Part shown: positions 44,542 through 55,494 of the stretch, one piece after another
Numbering within the stretch: position 1 is the first letter of the stretch
How the letters are laid out: each line of letters starts with the position of its first letter
DNA from: Porphyra umbilicalis
Taxonomy: Eukaryota; Rhodophyta; Bangiophyceae; Bangiales; Bangiaceae
Direction of reading: 5' to 3'
Assembly (NCBI GenBank): GCA_002049455.2
Contig: KV918849.1
Span: 124,001-188,000, forward strand
Length of the DNA stretch: 64,000 nt
Notes under the pieces: model-generated
Told to the model about the DNA's origin: nothing
The model's input: the letters and a program-made list of their open reading frames with translations, nothing else
Database searches by the model: none
Position numbers and translations under genes: made by a program

Positions 44542-45746
44542 CTGTCCCTGACGCAATTCTGGATCAAGAATACTGCTCTGGAGGATAGCGTTGTTGGATC
44601 TCATCGGAGGAAACATCTGAAGACAGATCTGAGAAGGCGCTGAGGAGAGCTTTCTTTCGTCTACGGCATGTGCTGCCTTTTGTCTCGTTCTTCTTGTCCT
44701 TTTGGTAGCTTGAAGTTGTGTTTCATTGATGACCTTCCGTGACACGGGCGACGCAACTGTGGATCACGGCGAATCGGATTGATTTCGTAGGCTACTTGGC
44801 AACTGTGGACGATCGTCAATTGGAGCAGGCGATCGTGTTCGATGCGTTGGTCGGTCGTGCTCGCCTCCCCATGCCTGTGCACACAGGACGCGTTGCCCCC
44901 GCGTCAGGACTACGCCATCACCCGAGCCGCCCCACCCCTCCCTGCGGCCAGGTTGGCGCGCCTCGGTGGCTCCTTCGCGGCGTCCGCGCCGCCCCAGCCT
45001 GCCACCACGCCGGCGCTCCTCGTCGTCGCCGTCGCGGCGGCCGCGCCACCCCACACTGCTACCACGCTGGCACGCCTCGTCGGTGCCGTGGGGGCGGACG
45101 CGCCGCACTACCATACCACAGCACGGCGCTCGGTATTGTCGTGGCGGTCGCCCCGCCCCACCGTGCGACAACACCTGCGCGCGTCGTCGGTGCCGTCGCG
45201 GTAGCCGCGCCGCCCCACCCTGCCACCACGCCGGCGCGCGCCGTCGCGGCGGCCGCACCACCGCACCTCACCACCTCGCAGGCCGCTGTCCCGGGCACAG
45301 ACAGGGGGTGTTGACGGAAAGGGCGCGCGGGCTGGCACTTGGCAGCAACGAGTGCACGCGTCGGCGAGAAAGTGCGCGCTCGCGGATGAGTGCCATCCGT
45401 GCGGAGGGCCCCCGATCACTGCTCCGGATCACCGGTTTGTGATCCCGACCGCGATCGATCGGCCGGATCTGCAATGTTACGAGCACTTAGCGCCGAAAGG
45501 ACGGCCTCCTTCCGCGCCACCCCGACCGTCTCCGTTTTTTTTCGAGCATACGAGCACCCTTGACAGCAAAAGATGTGCCTTCCTCTGGGCTTTCTGTTGG
45601 TATGTTTTCTCCCCCACCGCTGTTTTATTTTTGTAGCAGCGCCGAAGAAGAGAGAAAAAGCAGTAAAAAGACGGGCAAATGAGCTGGAATCGACGATTCC
45701 GGTGATCCAGCTTTGCGTCGCTGATCCAGAATTGCGTCAGGGACAG
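44542..45746. mobile_element. 1205-bp inverted-terminal element, copy 2, TA target duplication
   Basis: Same length and, as far as I can compare, the same sequence as 43178-44382, in the same orientation, 159 bp downstream. TA flanks it at 44540-44541 and 45747-45748. All open frames recur at an offset of exactly 1364, so there are no indels between copies. The flanking sequences differ, which favours two insertions over a tandem duplication. Confidence 0.85.
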
Positions 45747-45748
45747 TA

Positions 45749-47643
45749 CGGCGCCCCGCGGTGCCACGCGCTCGGCGCCACGCGCGGCGCTGACGTGCAG
45801 GCGGCGCTCGGCCGCGCCGCTCGCGCCACAACCGTCACGGGGGACGGGGGGTTTGAAGGGGCCTGCAGAGAGGGACCCCGTGACGCCCCACATACTGGGC
45901 GCCAGACGGGCAACGGAACCGGGGCGGACGCACGGACCGGGTCGGTGCGCGTGCGCGCACACGGCCGCCCGCAGGTCGTTGCGGTGGAGCGCCCGGGGGA
46001 GCGGGTGCGACCCGCGCGCGGCCGACGCGCCGCCCCCGCCCGCAAACGGCACCGCCGGTCGCACTGCCGCGGCGCGCGCCGCGGCCGCGCCGACGGACGG
46101 GTGCGTCCCCCACAGTGCCCCCCGACGCAATGCCGCGGGGCGATACGGTCGCCCCCCCGCTGTCGCCGCCGCTGCTGCCGCCGCGCAAGTGCAGGGCGTT
46201 GGTGAAGAAGCTCGGTCCAAGCGGCCGCCGCAAAGACAGCACCACCCGCGTGGTCGCCCGCGCTCGCACAGCGGCCTCGCGGTGCGCGTCCCGCCGCTTG
46301 TCCGCCAGCCCTGCCCAGCGCCAGCCGCTGGAGGCACCGCGACGACGCGCCCTCGGTGGGGGCCTCCATCCGACCCGTGGGTGAGATCGGGCCGCGATGC
46401 GCGCAGCCGCGCCACGCCAGGCCGTAGCGACCCTCCTCCAGGAGCGGGTGGTGCCGACTAAGGTCGTTGCATGCGTGTCTCCCTCAGAGGCGCGTCGCCA
46501 CAGTCCAGCAGCTTCACGGGTCGCCACCGCCGCCGCCCGGCGCGAGCGAGCGTCGCGGGGTCCTCCCCCACCGCCGCCGCCGTGAGCGTCGCCACGTGCG
46601 CCGCCGGGCGGGCGCGAGCCGCCCAGCCCGCCTGCCGCGGCCCCGTTGCCGTCGCCACTGCCGGTCGGGGGCCACCCGCCGCTGCCACCGCTGCCGGTAG
46701 GGACCCCCCCGCCGCCGCCACGGTCGGGGGCGCGGCCGACGCCCCGCCCGCGGGGGGGGGGAAACGGTCAGCCGAGGCCGCCGCCGTTGGGGGCTGGCCC
46801 GCAGGCGCGCCCACGGCCGCAGCTGGGGCGGCGCCGCGTGTCCACGGCGCGGACGACGCCGCATCCGTGGCGGCAACCGCCCGCGGCGGCCATGGCGCGG
46901 CGAGCAGGGACCGAGACGGAGGGGGGGGGCGGGGGGCACAAAGAGGCCAGCAGGCAGCGGGATGTCGGGTGGCGCGCAGGGTGGCAAGTGTGAAGGGGGG
47001 GGGGGGGGGTGCAGCCCAGCGGGAGGGTCTCAGAGACGCGGGGCGATCCACGGCCACCAGCGAACGGGTCCATCTTTCTGTTGGGGAGGCGTCCACTCGG
47101 CAGCGTCCACCCAGACAAGAGGGGCACGACGCATAAGGAAAAACGCGGTAGTCTGGAGGCCGGCGGGCAGCGGCAGCCACCCCGTCTGGGAGTCCACAGA
47201 ATCCCAATGGTGGATGAGCGGCCGCACGGTGCCCCCCAAACCCCTGCCCCCGCGTCCCCTGCACTGCAAGAGCGGGATGTACGGCCTTTTTCCGCTCGAT
47301 CGCCGCCCGCGGCGGTCCCTGCCCAAAGCCAATGGCGTGGCCGCTCCTCCCACACGCGCGCTGTCGTCCTCGGGCAGTGCCCCGGCACCATCTTCCCCCG
47401 CGGCGGTGTGGTATGGCCCGCGGAGGGCTAGGGCGCCGGGTGGACAGTGGGGACGGACGGGCGCCGCCTTGGCGAAACAGCAACCAACAAAACGGGCGAG
47501 GACGGCCCCAGTGGCAATCGCCTCGTCACCCACCGCGGTCCGTGGCCGCGCGGCCGCCACCACTACGCCCCAGGAGCGTCGCACAGCTCCCGCGTCTCGT
47601 TCCTCCCCACTCTCCCCCCCTGTGCGCGCCCCCACACCAACCA
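45749..47643. other. GC-rich stretch without a confident gene
   Basis: Open on most frames through composition. The most protein-like minus-strand piece is 47030-47290 (IPLLQCRGRGG ... LIHHWDSVDSQTGWLPLP ... APLVWVDAAEWTPP, then a stop), perhaps the last exon of a gene I cannot name. A second minus-strand piece near 46190-46280 (GPSFFTNALHLRGG) is weaker. Confidence 0.35.
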
Positions 47644-49163
47644 TCAGTCGAAACCGAACTCGTACCGCTGAAACTGCCTGTGGCGGCTGTGCCGCGAGGC
47701 CACCATGCGCTGGTTCCAAAACGCGGCCAGCACGCGGCGGGTCTCCACTGCGGTCGGCACGCCGCGGCCACCCCCGCCGCTGCCGCCGCCGCCGCCGCCG
47801 CCACCGCTGCCGCCGCCCGCGGGCGCGTCGGCCAGGAGGTCCGCTTCTGTGACCCCCCCGAGGCGCACCCGACACGCACAGTCGGTGGCCTTGGACCCAT
47901 AGTCCCCCGCCCACCCCCGATCATCCGCCCCCCGCAGGCAAATCACCACGTACCGCGCGGCAGGGGCAGGCCCGAGCTCGTGCGTCGCGGGCATCCAACA
48001 GTCGGCGGGGGCGGGCACCCGCCCCGTAGTGCGGTATTGCAGCTCCCCACACGCCCCGTCGTACAGCGCCGCTTCAAGCGTGTACCACGACGAGCAGTCG
48101 GTGCGGGCGGAAAAGGCGGCGGCCACGGACAAGACGACCTCGCCCGGCCGGCGCACGACAGCGGATAGGTCCACCACCTGCGCCATGACGCACGTGATAT
48201 AGGTGCTCACAAAGTTGCGGCGCACCCCCGGCGACAGCGGTACGGCCGAGGCCTCGGTAGACCAGGCTTGGCCGAGAGCCCGCAACACATGCCAGCCGGC
48301 CGTGCCCGCCGCCGCCGACGGGTTGACGAGCAGGTTGCGCGACGTGGCGGGGGCGGCGGCGGCGGCGGCGGCGCCCCCGCGCCCGCCGTCTTGCCCGCTC
48401 GACGTGCACGCGCCACACGCGTACAGCTGCTCGCACGCCGGGTCGGGCCCGTTGCGGTGGGTGCTCCGCCCCGCGGGCAGCGGTTGCACACACGCGGGCC
48501 GCCCCGCGCAGGCCACGGACACCGTCTCGGCGGGCGCGGCGGCCAGGCGCGCGTGGCACGGCGTGCAATAGTGGGTGCGCCCAAAGCATACGTGCGTGGC
48601 GGGGCTGCAGCACAGGCGACACTTCCAAACGTGGTACGGCGCGTGCGGCGGCGCCGCGCACGCTGCCGCGGTGCCGGCGGTCGGGGCGGCAGCGCCGGCG
48701 GCGCCCCCCCCCGCGCCCCCCCCCCCGCGCCCTGCCGCACGACACACGCGGGGCACACCCGCTCGTCGGGCGGCAGCGCGTCGCGGTCGTGCTCCCGCGC
48801 GCACGCGGCGGTCCCCCCGAAAAAGGGGGCCTCGCACGCGGAGCAGAGGTAAAAGGCCGCCTCGCGGCGCGCCGCGTCGAGGTCCGCGTCGGGCCCGAGG
48901 CGCTCGACAAGCAGGCGGTCCACCGCCTGCCGCACCGCCGCCGGCACCGCGGCCACGTCGCGGAGGGCGGGGTGCTCGGCCCACGCGCCGCACTTGGCGC
49001 ACGCGGTGCCGGCAAAGGCGAGGCGGCGGGCGGGGTCGGGCCGCGCGTGCGTCAACTGCGCCCGCACGCAGGCCGTGTGCCACACGTGGCCGCAGGGGAG
49101 GGTGATCACGGGGGCCTCGGCCAGGGGGGACAGGCAGATGGCGCAGTCGTCGGCGGTGTCGTT
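47644..49163 (-). CDS. RING + tandem-cysteine (MYCBP2/RCR-type) E3 ligase fused to an F-box-associated (FBA) domain
   Basis: From 49163 leftwards: RING (CAIC ... LPCGHVWHTAC ... CAKC), a helical linker, then the tandem-cysteine module YLCSACEAPFFGGTAAC ... VCPACVVRQ ... YHVWKCRLCCSPATHVCFGRT-HYCTPCH ... ACGACTSS. It aligns with MYCBP2 from memory: first relay Cys (C4520) = Cys of GGTAAC (48801-48803), esterification Cys (C4572) = Cys of HVCFG (48586-48588), with the following F and H of CFGRTHYCTPCH also kept. In MYCBP2 these relay ubiquitin onto threonine. The C-terminus is FBA-like: NLLVNPSAA, FVSTYITCVMAQVVDL, DCSSWYTLEAAL, GADDRGWAGDYGSKATD, as in FBXO2/NCCRP1 glycan-binding domains. The frame breaks in a run of 11 C (48716-48726) between the Cys halves; one more base joins it. 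A Gly-rich spacer precedes the end at 47644. The start is unresolved: the Met at 49221 is out of phase across three C runs. Confidence 0.82.
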
Positions 49164-50429
49164 AAAAGGGGGGGGGGCGGGGGGGAGGGCGGGGGGAAGG
49201 AGGTGCCTGGGGGCGGCTCATCGTGGAAGGGGCCAGGGGGATGGGGGTGGCAGCGCGAGGGGGAAGCGGCAGACGCAGCAGTGTGAGGGCGACGTCTTCA
49301 GCAGGGCACGAGGACGTGGCGGGGGGAAGTGGCATGGAAGCACAGCGCAACCGGTGCGGGGCGCGCTCTCAAACAACCCACGTGTGACCTCCTGCGAGGC
49401 CAAGCGCCCAGACCCCGACCCCGCCTCACCTGGACGTTTCCAGGGACGATGGACATGCATGCGCGGGTACACCCCCTTACACGGCGGTCGGACGCGTGCC
49501 ATCACGTGGCAGTCGTCAGTAGACGAAAAAAACTGAGGCCAGCGCGCGCACCACATGTGGCTCCATGAGGGAGTAAGCTGACCTCTGTTTCTTTCCCATG
49601 TATGCATACGGCACCCAGGGGTGCGGAACAGTCGGCCGTCGCCAACGTAAGGGCCGGAAGAAAAAGACGACGAAAAAACAAGTAGCTGCGGCCGATACGA
49701 GGCACCCACACGAAGACGAGGGTCTGACCCGACTGGCAGCGGTCGAGCAATGACTTGCCTGCCAGTGAAGGCTGACCCCGTGGCGTACAGTACGACCAGC
49801 AATGAAGAGAGCTGGGCACAGTCTCATGTTTTTGGGACATGAACTTTCGGACGTCCAATAGGAGAGCTCCTTTCATCTATCGACTCAGGACGCTCCTAAG
49901 TCTTTGACTCAGAAATGGTCCTGTCGACCAGCAATTTACCAGTAAACTTCGTCCAGGCGGACGACTATCTACAACAACTTTATGTGCACTTGTTTTGCGC
50001 ACTTGTTTCGCGAGAGCGGCTGGGCGCTTGGCCGCCGTGGTCGTAGCCGCCGCGACGCGGCCCCTTCGTACACTCCCAGCAGCGCAGTGGGGCTTAAACC
50101 GTGTACCTTACGGATCTGCTGATTCCGTGTTACAGGCTGTTGCAGGATCTCCACAGTCTGCCAAATGGCTGCTGGTCGGGCCATTTTGTGCTGGCAGCCT
50201 GCTGGTCTGCAAGCTTCTGGCAGATTAGCATGCAGAATTTCTGAAGGAACTCCGCTCATGCACTGTGTTTTCACACGGTCTCTGCAACATACGTTCAGTT
50301 TACCTGCTCACATCTCTGCTGGGAAGGTGCAGAAATCGTGCTTTTGTCGTCATCTGCGGCAGAACATGTGTGCGAAAGTGGGCAGAGACCGTGCTGGGCC
50401 GGTGCTTAGCCAGATTCCAGGAGGGCGAA
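49164..50429. other. Intergenic stretch
   Basis: 49164-49200 is G-rich leader of the E3 gene. I see nothing else that looks like a gene, and no paired termini. Confidence 0.4.
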
Positions 50430-51365
50430 ATGCATCGACTTGCTCTCTCGTTGATCGCTCGTGGTCGCTATGATGACGCTCGGACAATAACATGCCTTGC
50501 TCCTAGGTTCCACCGTCCCGGGCCAACCTCGAAGCCGGACGCTGTCATGGGCGCCGCCATCGCCGTTACCGTCACACCTCGGGCGGCTCTGTCTGCGCCG
50601 GAACTACCACGGCCGCCGCCGGGCGGCTGCGATAGTGGCGGGGGTCGGGGCAGCCCGCTCATCGGGGTGACGGTCTCGTCGTCTGGGACCGCGCCGATGG
50701 GGGGCGCGGCCAAGAGCGCCGCACCGCCGCCGGTGCTGCGTGGCCGCAAGGACGCCGATATGCGGGAGGGCTGGGTGGGGCGGCGGCGGTGACGGCGCCG
50801 CTGCCACGCGTTCTGCAACTGGCGGGCGGCCAAACCGGCGGCTGCCGAGGTCGTGCACCCGACATCGCCACCGCCGCCTCCACGGCCCACGTCGCCCCCA
50901 GTGTCGTCGCCGACTGTCCGCCGCGAGCCGCACCGGGACGCAGCCGCCACCTTTTCCGCGCCGCCGCGCCAGGTCTCGTCGCCGCCGTCCCCCTTTGTTG
51001 TGGGCGTCAAGAAGCCACCCCAGGAGTCGCCGGTCGTGACGCGAGCACCCAAGAGCCTGGCATTGACGCTCGTTACCCCCTACTCTCTTTCCGCCGACGG
51101 GCGGGTGCCCAAGTGTCGAGTGAACAGCCCACACGGCAGCACCGCGGAGGATGGCCAACTGTCACCTTGCTGCCGGGCGGGCTTGGGTGGAGACCCGCAC
51201 TCTATTCCCCAATCATGTTGGAAGGCTGAGGGGGGGCACGAGACGCCCGCCCTCAGGCGCCGCCGGCGAAAAACCGCAAGCACGGCAAAGCGGCAGTGCC
51301 TGTGGTTGCGGTGCGCGCAGTCTCGGCGGCAGCCAGGACGGGCGGGCCACGCGGCGCGACGGTAG
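50430..51365 (+). pseudogene. Pro/Ala-rich unknown reading frame interrupted by an in-frame TGA
   Basis: One phase reads MHRLALSLIARGRYDDART, then VMGAAIAVTVTPRAALS, GRKDADMREGWVGRRR, TGA (50790-50792), and continues in the same phase with RRRCHAFCNWRAAKPAAAEV, a Pro/Ser stretch, FVVGVKKPPQESPVVTRAPKS and LVTPYSLSADGRVP. A splice acceptor at about 50505 (CTTGCTCCTAG) could mark the true exon start. No domain recognised. The layout resembles the 37.6-39.5 kb gene (basic/Cys start, Pro-rich middle, stop codon in frame), but I cannot show homology. Confidence 0.35.
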
Positions 51366-51657
51366 GGTCTTCGGTGACCACGTGGGGAGCGGGCACGCAC
51401 GATCCTGTGGAAGTCGGGTGAGTTGAAGAGACAGCGCGGGTGTCCGTCGACGTTCGACCATCAGTCACGACAGACGGCGTGACGCTCCATCCAGATGGAA
51501 ATAACGAGGGCGTGCTGCATTCTGTTCTCCATCTGGAAGCCAGACTTGTATGGAAATACACATAGATGCAACTAGGCACGTCTCCGTTTACACAATCACG
51601 CAACAGACAAGCACACACAGTGCACTAAGCTCCAAACAGACAACCAGCGTGCGTTGG

Positions 51658-54040
51658 TCACCCGCGCACAACCTTTTTAGGCTGCTCAACAACAATAGGA
51701 TGCGCGGGATACAGAGCAATCAAGAAGTCCTGGTGCTGGCCTTTCCGTTCGCCGGCGGGCGTCAGGTCCAGCTCCTTGTCACAAGAAAAGATGACCTCCA
51801 CCGTCGTCGGGGGCGGGGGAGACGTCTTCACTGTTGTCATCATTAGGGTGTCGTTTGGTCCCAACTTGAGGTCGTCGTTGGTCAGACCCATCACAGACAT
51901 TATGGCACTATGAATGTCAGCCCCAATGGCATAGGCCTTGTTTAGAGGTGGCGGGGGGAAGACGAGAGATACCTCAGGGGATGATGCAAGCGGCTGCGTA
52001 GGCGTCGAGGCAATGTCGGCGACCGTCGCAGCCGCAGCGCCAGGAGACGCGGCCGTCGAGCCCGTAAGGTCGGGCGGCGGGTCCTCTTCCATGGTCGCAT
52101 TGTCCGAGGCCATCGGAGGTGCCCCGACAGCAGTTGGCGGGGAAGCAGCCGGAACGACAGGCGCAATACCACCAGTGGAACTCGGCGCCGTAGCGCCAGC
52201 GGTCGGAATCGGTGGGTAGTCCTCGGTTCCGGCCGGTGGAGCCCCGGGGGAGGCGGCCGGCACGGTGGCGGCGGCGGGCGCGGGGGGGGCGTCCGCAGAT
52301 CGTGGCCGTCGGGAACCACTATCGGGCAACAGCCGGACGACCGGGGCGACTTGCGATGGAGCTCTGGTTGCGACCAGCGGCCACGAGCCTGCAACAGGCA
52401 GAGCCGGGAAGGCATTCGGCGCGAGGGAATCAACGCCTTGACTGCCCGGGGACAGTTGGAAGGTGGTAGCGTAGGTGCCGCCCGCACCGGTATTGGTGAT
52501 GATCTTCTTTGTAGAGATCACCCATCCTGGCGGTGGCCCCGAGTCATTGAGGGAAAAGGGAAACTGCACCACGACCGCCACGCCCCCGGCCATCCAGACC
52601 TCGTGCGGGGGTACCGCGCGCACTGTATAGTACGGCTCCATGGTGTCCGCCTCAGCGTTCACGTCCAGGATGGCTTCTGCCGCGGCAGCTTGCATGTCGG
52701 CTAGCATTTGCTGCACGACAGGAGTATTCACACCACGCACTGACTTGGTGGTAGCCCCCCGGAGAGGATCGCCCGACTCCTTGGCGCCACCGCCTTTGAC
52801 GCGCTTCATCTTCTTCGGCGCCACCGGTGGAAGCGCAGCAGCAGAGCGTGCAGAAGCCGCCGCTGGAACTCTCCGCGCCGCTCCGTTTGGCTTGGCAGGC
52901 CCGGCGAGCAACGGCTTCCGCAGCGCTTTCAGCAGCGCCGTCGACGCCGGGTCCGGGTCAGTGGACTTCGCCCAGATGAACTGGAGCCCATTCACCGTAG
53001 GCGCCACGGAGAGAGTGGAAATGTCCAAGACCACGTCCTCCTCCTCTGGGTCCTCAGCCGCGACAAGGATGGCGCACGAGGCCGGAACCTGAACTCCAGA
53101 GTTCATCACCAGCTCGGAGACATGCTTGCCAATGTCGGCTGCCTCTTCCGCTGTGACACCCGTGGGGAACGCCGTCTCGGACATAGGGGACTTCAGCGAC
53201 ATCTTGACGCGCAGCAGGAAGTTGCGGCAGACGTAGTTAAACTTATACGCCGCGTCCGGGTTGGTCAGCTCCTTGACGGACTCGGCGATCAGGTGGCGAG
53301 GCTGGTTCATCACGTGCTTCGATGCCTATGTTGGAAAAACAAGCAACAAAGGAAGAAGGATCAAACTGCAAGGCGTACGCAAGACTGCAAGTCAGAATAC
53401 GAACAGAGGACAGGAACAGAGGCGCGACCATGACTTCTGCGGCCATGGAACCATTCACGACGCCGCGGGACGACGCTGCGGTAGCACAACCGCAAAAACA
53501 TCACAGCAAGTACACCGAATGCTGCAGCGCACGCAATACAACCGCACCAGCTGGTGCAGTGCTCCACACCACGGAGATACACAATGCTAACAATAAACGT
53601 ACCACAACACGGTCTTTGATGTCAATGCAAGCGGGGTCGACCTTCAAGGCGGTCGCGAAGATCTTGGCATACTCCTTCTCGTCCGGCGTCTCGAAGAGCT
53701 TCTGCAGGTACTGGGCCAGGCACCCCGTGTCCGCGGTCGAGTGCACTCGGACGATGTTGCGCAGGTGCATGACGGTGTGGAGGACGAATGAGACCGGCAC
53801 GAAGTTGCCACCGCCGATGTTCTTTGGCGTTACTTCAACAAAAAGGCGCATCACAGCGGAGAAGGTCTTTTCCGGCTCCATTGTAGGGGGTACGCCGATA
53901 ACACGCACAAGACGCGAGGCGGGTAGAAGGAGGGCAGCCAAGTCACAACGCAGCTCTGTCCCGATGAGGTGATGGCGGGAAGCGTCACCCTTTCCCCCCC
54001 TGCACTTAATGCTCTCCAAGCCCGAGGCCACCCAGCTCAC
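51658..54040 (-). CDS. Two-exon gene of unknown function
   Basis: Exon 1 (54040-53603) reads LRCDLAALLLPASRLVRVIG, EKTFSAVMRLFVEVTPKNIG, FVLHTVMHLRNIVRVHS, FETPDEKEYAKIFATALKVD and DIKDRVV, then a donor GTACGT. Exon 2 starts at 53316 after ATCGAAG and joins in phase: HVMNQPRHLIAESVKELTNP, YVCRNFLLRVKMSLKSPMSE, then a disordered Pro/Ala/Ser region and a C-terminal strand-rich part ending HPIVVEQPKKVVRG. The intron is 286 bp. Coding is intact over about 700 residues. I do not recognise it; the N-terminal half looks helical and globular. Repeat-rich surroundings suggest a transposon accessory gene. The start at 54040 is the furthest Met and may be too early. Confidence 0.6.
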
Positions 54041-55311
54041 GGCTCTTCAGGTCGATGCTGCCTCCTATCATCCCAGAATGGACGCATCAACATACTATTG
54101 AACGCAAAGCAGCCGTCGTGGTCACAGAAGGCGGTCTCAGCCCCGACCAGCGGCCAATGGGTCAGGCCCGGCTGCAGCCGGGCTCCGACAAGCAGGGCCG
54201 CTGGCGGACCGAGTCAAGCCTACAGCTGTCGTCGTGGCCATGACGTGGAGTGACGCCGAGGCCCCAAAGCGCAAGCAGCTACAGCTGCAGCTGCATCCGT
54301 CGCACGCATCGGCTTGCAGCTGCAGCTGCAGCTGCAGGAAGCTGCTGGCGCGGTCATCCGCAGCTGCCGCTGACTGCTGCAGCCCCGACGACGCGTGCCT
54401 CGGCAATGACTGAGCAGTTGCTGCAGAGGCGCTGTCCGTTGTCGACAGGACGCGACACTCAGCTGCAGTGGCAGAGCAGCGGTCGAGATTGCAGGCCCCA
54501 GCAGCTGCAGCGAGAATCTACTCGAATCCAGCGTTCGAATTTTCTCCCTCGAGCAATTGTCGGACTTCTGTCCCAGACACTCGCAGTGGTCCACCAGTGG
54601 GGTCACTGACGGGTGCTGGCGTAAATTGGACGCCAGAGATAGTAATTCGTTCCGTACTTGTCATCTGCGGGCCACCTGTGTGCATCTGATTGACGGTCAC
54701 ACGTCATTCACACAAGGAAGCGCGGGACGCCGCCGTCGCCATCGCCTACGAGCCCTCTGGCCGCCCCTTTCCAAAAGTCATAGCCGCTACAGAGCTCCAG
54801 CTGCATCTTCGATGAGGCCGAACCCCTCGTATGACCTCAGTCGGCGGGTGCTGACGTGGCAGTGATTGATATCGGGCAGCAGCCGGTCGCGGTACCGGTC
54901 CTCGAGGCAGTCGCGGTAGCCGAGGCTAGGCTGCGGCCACGGCCGCGGCCGTGGTCATGACAGTGACGGGCGCCGTGGCAGAGAGTGCTGCCGAGGCAGT
55001 GCCCGATGAAGCCTGAGGCTGCCGAGGGGACATGGCGCTCGGCGTGATTCCAACGTGCTCCCACGGTAGGCCCATTGCCCGTTGTGCCCCTTCCTTGCAG
55101 GCTGCCTCTTGCCGCTAGCCAACCCCCCTCGACGTCTTGTGCCCTTCTCGTGTTCCGCTTTTTTGAGCACGCTTCTCTCCCCATCTCCTTCCCTGTCTCT
55201 CTGTGTTTTCCAGTGCCCCCTCTTGTCCCCCCGTGTCCCCAGGCATTCCCGCGCGCTCCCTCTTCGCGGCAGCCCTCACGTCTCCTTTGCAACCCCCCTG
55301 TCGTCTAGACG
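54041..55311. other. CAGCTG-rich repeat region and pyrimidine-rich leader
   Basis: 54270-54510 is studded with CAGCTG/CTGCAG palindromes, including two short tandem (CAGCTG)n runs at 54281-54297 and 54316-54338. 55085-55310 is strongly pyrimidine-rich and precedes a small open frame. I see no gene in between. Confidence 0.6.
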
Positions 55312-55494
55312 ATGGCTCCCGCCCAAGCCGGCGTGGTCCTGCGCTACCGCACGCGCAGCCAGCGCCGTCGTCGCACCCCCACAACTTTGTGCCCCTTCTC
55401 CTGGTGCTGCCAGCAGAACAAGGGCTTCTCCTGTGCGGTTGGCGTGAACAAGGACGGCGGCCGCTGCCAGAAGAACAAGCCGCGCACGCTGTAG
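55312..55494 (+). CDS. Possible small Cys- and Arg/Lys-rich protein, 60 residues
   Basis: ATG in good context (GACGATGGCT) after a CT-rich leader, then LRYRTRSQRRRRTP, a central CPFSWCC and CAVGVNKDGGRCQKNKPRTL, stop at 55492-55494. Four Cys are arranged C-x4-C-C-x7-C, with a fifth near the end. It could be a small nucleic-acid-binding or secreted peptide, or chance. The start context and leader are the only support. Confidence 0.3.
   Translation: MAPAQAGVVLRYRTRSQRRRRTPTTLCPFSWCCQQNKGFSCAVGVNKDGGRCQKNKPRTL

Noticed and set aside
43375-45442. Pairs of identical open frames (191, 158 and 165 codons) inside the 1205-bp elements
   Set aside because: Identity comes from the duplicated element; the frames are Pro/Ala/His-rich with internal simple repeats and no transposase features.
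43178-45746. Tandem segmental duplication as the origin of the two 1205-bp copies
   Set aside because: Repeat identity stops exactly at the inverted termini, TA is present on each side of both copies, and the flanks differ.
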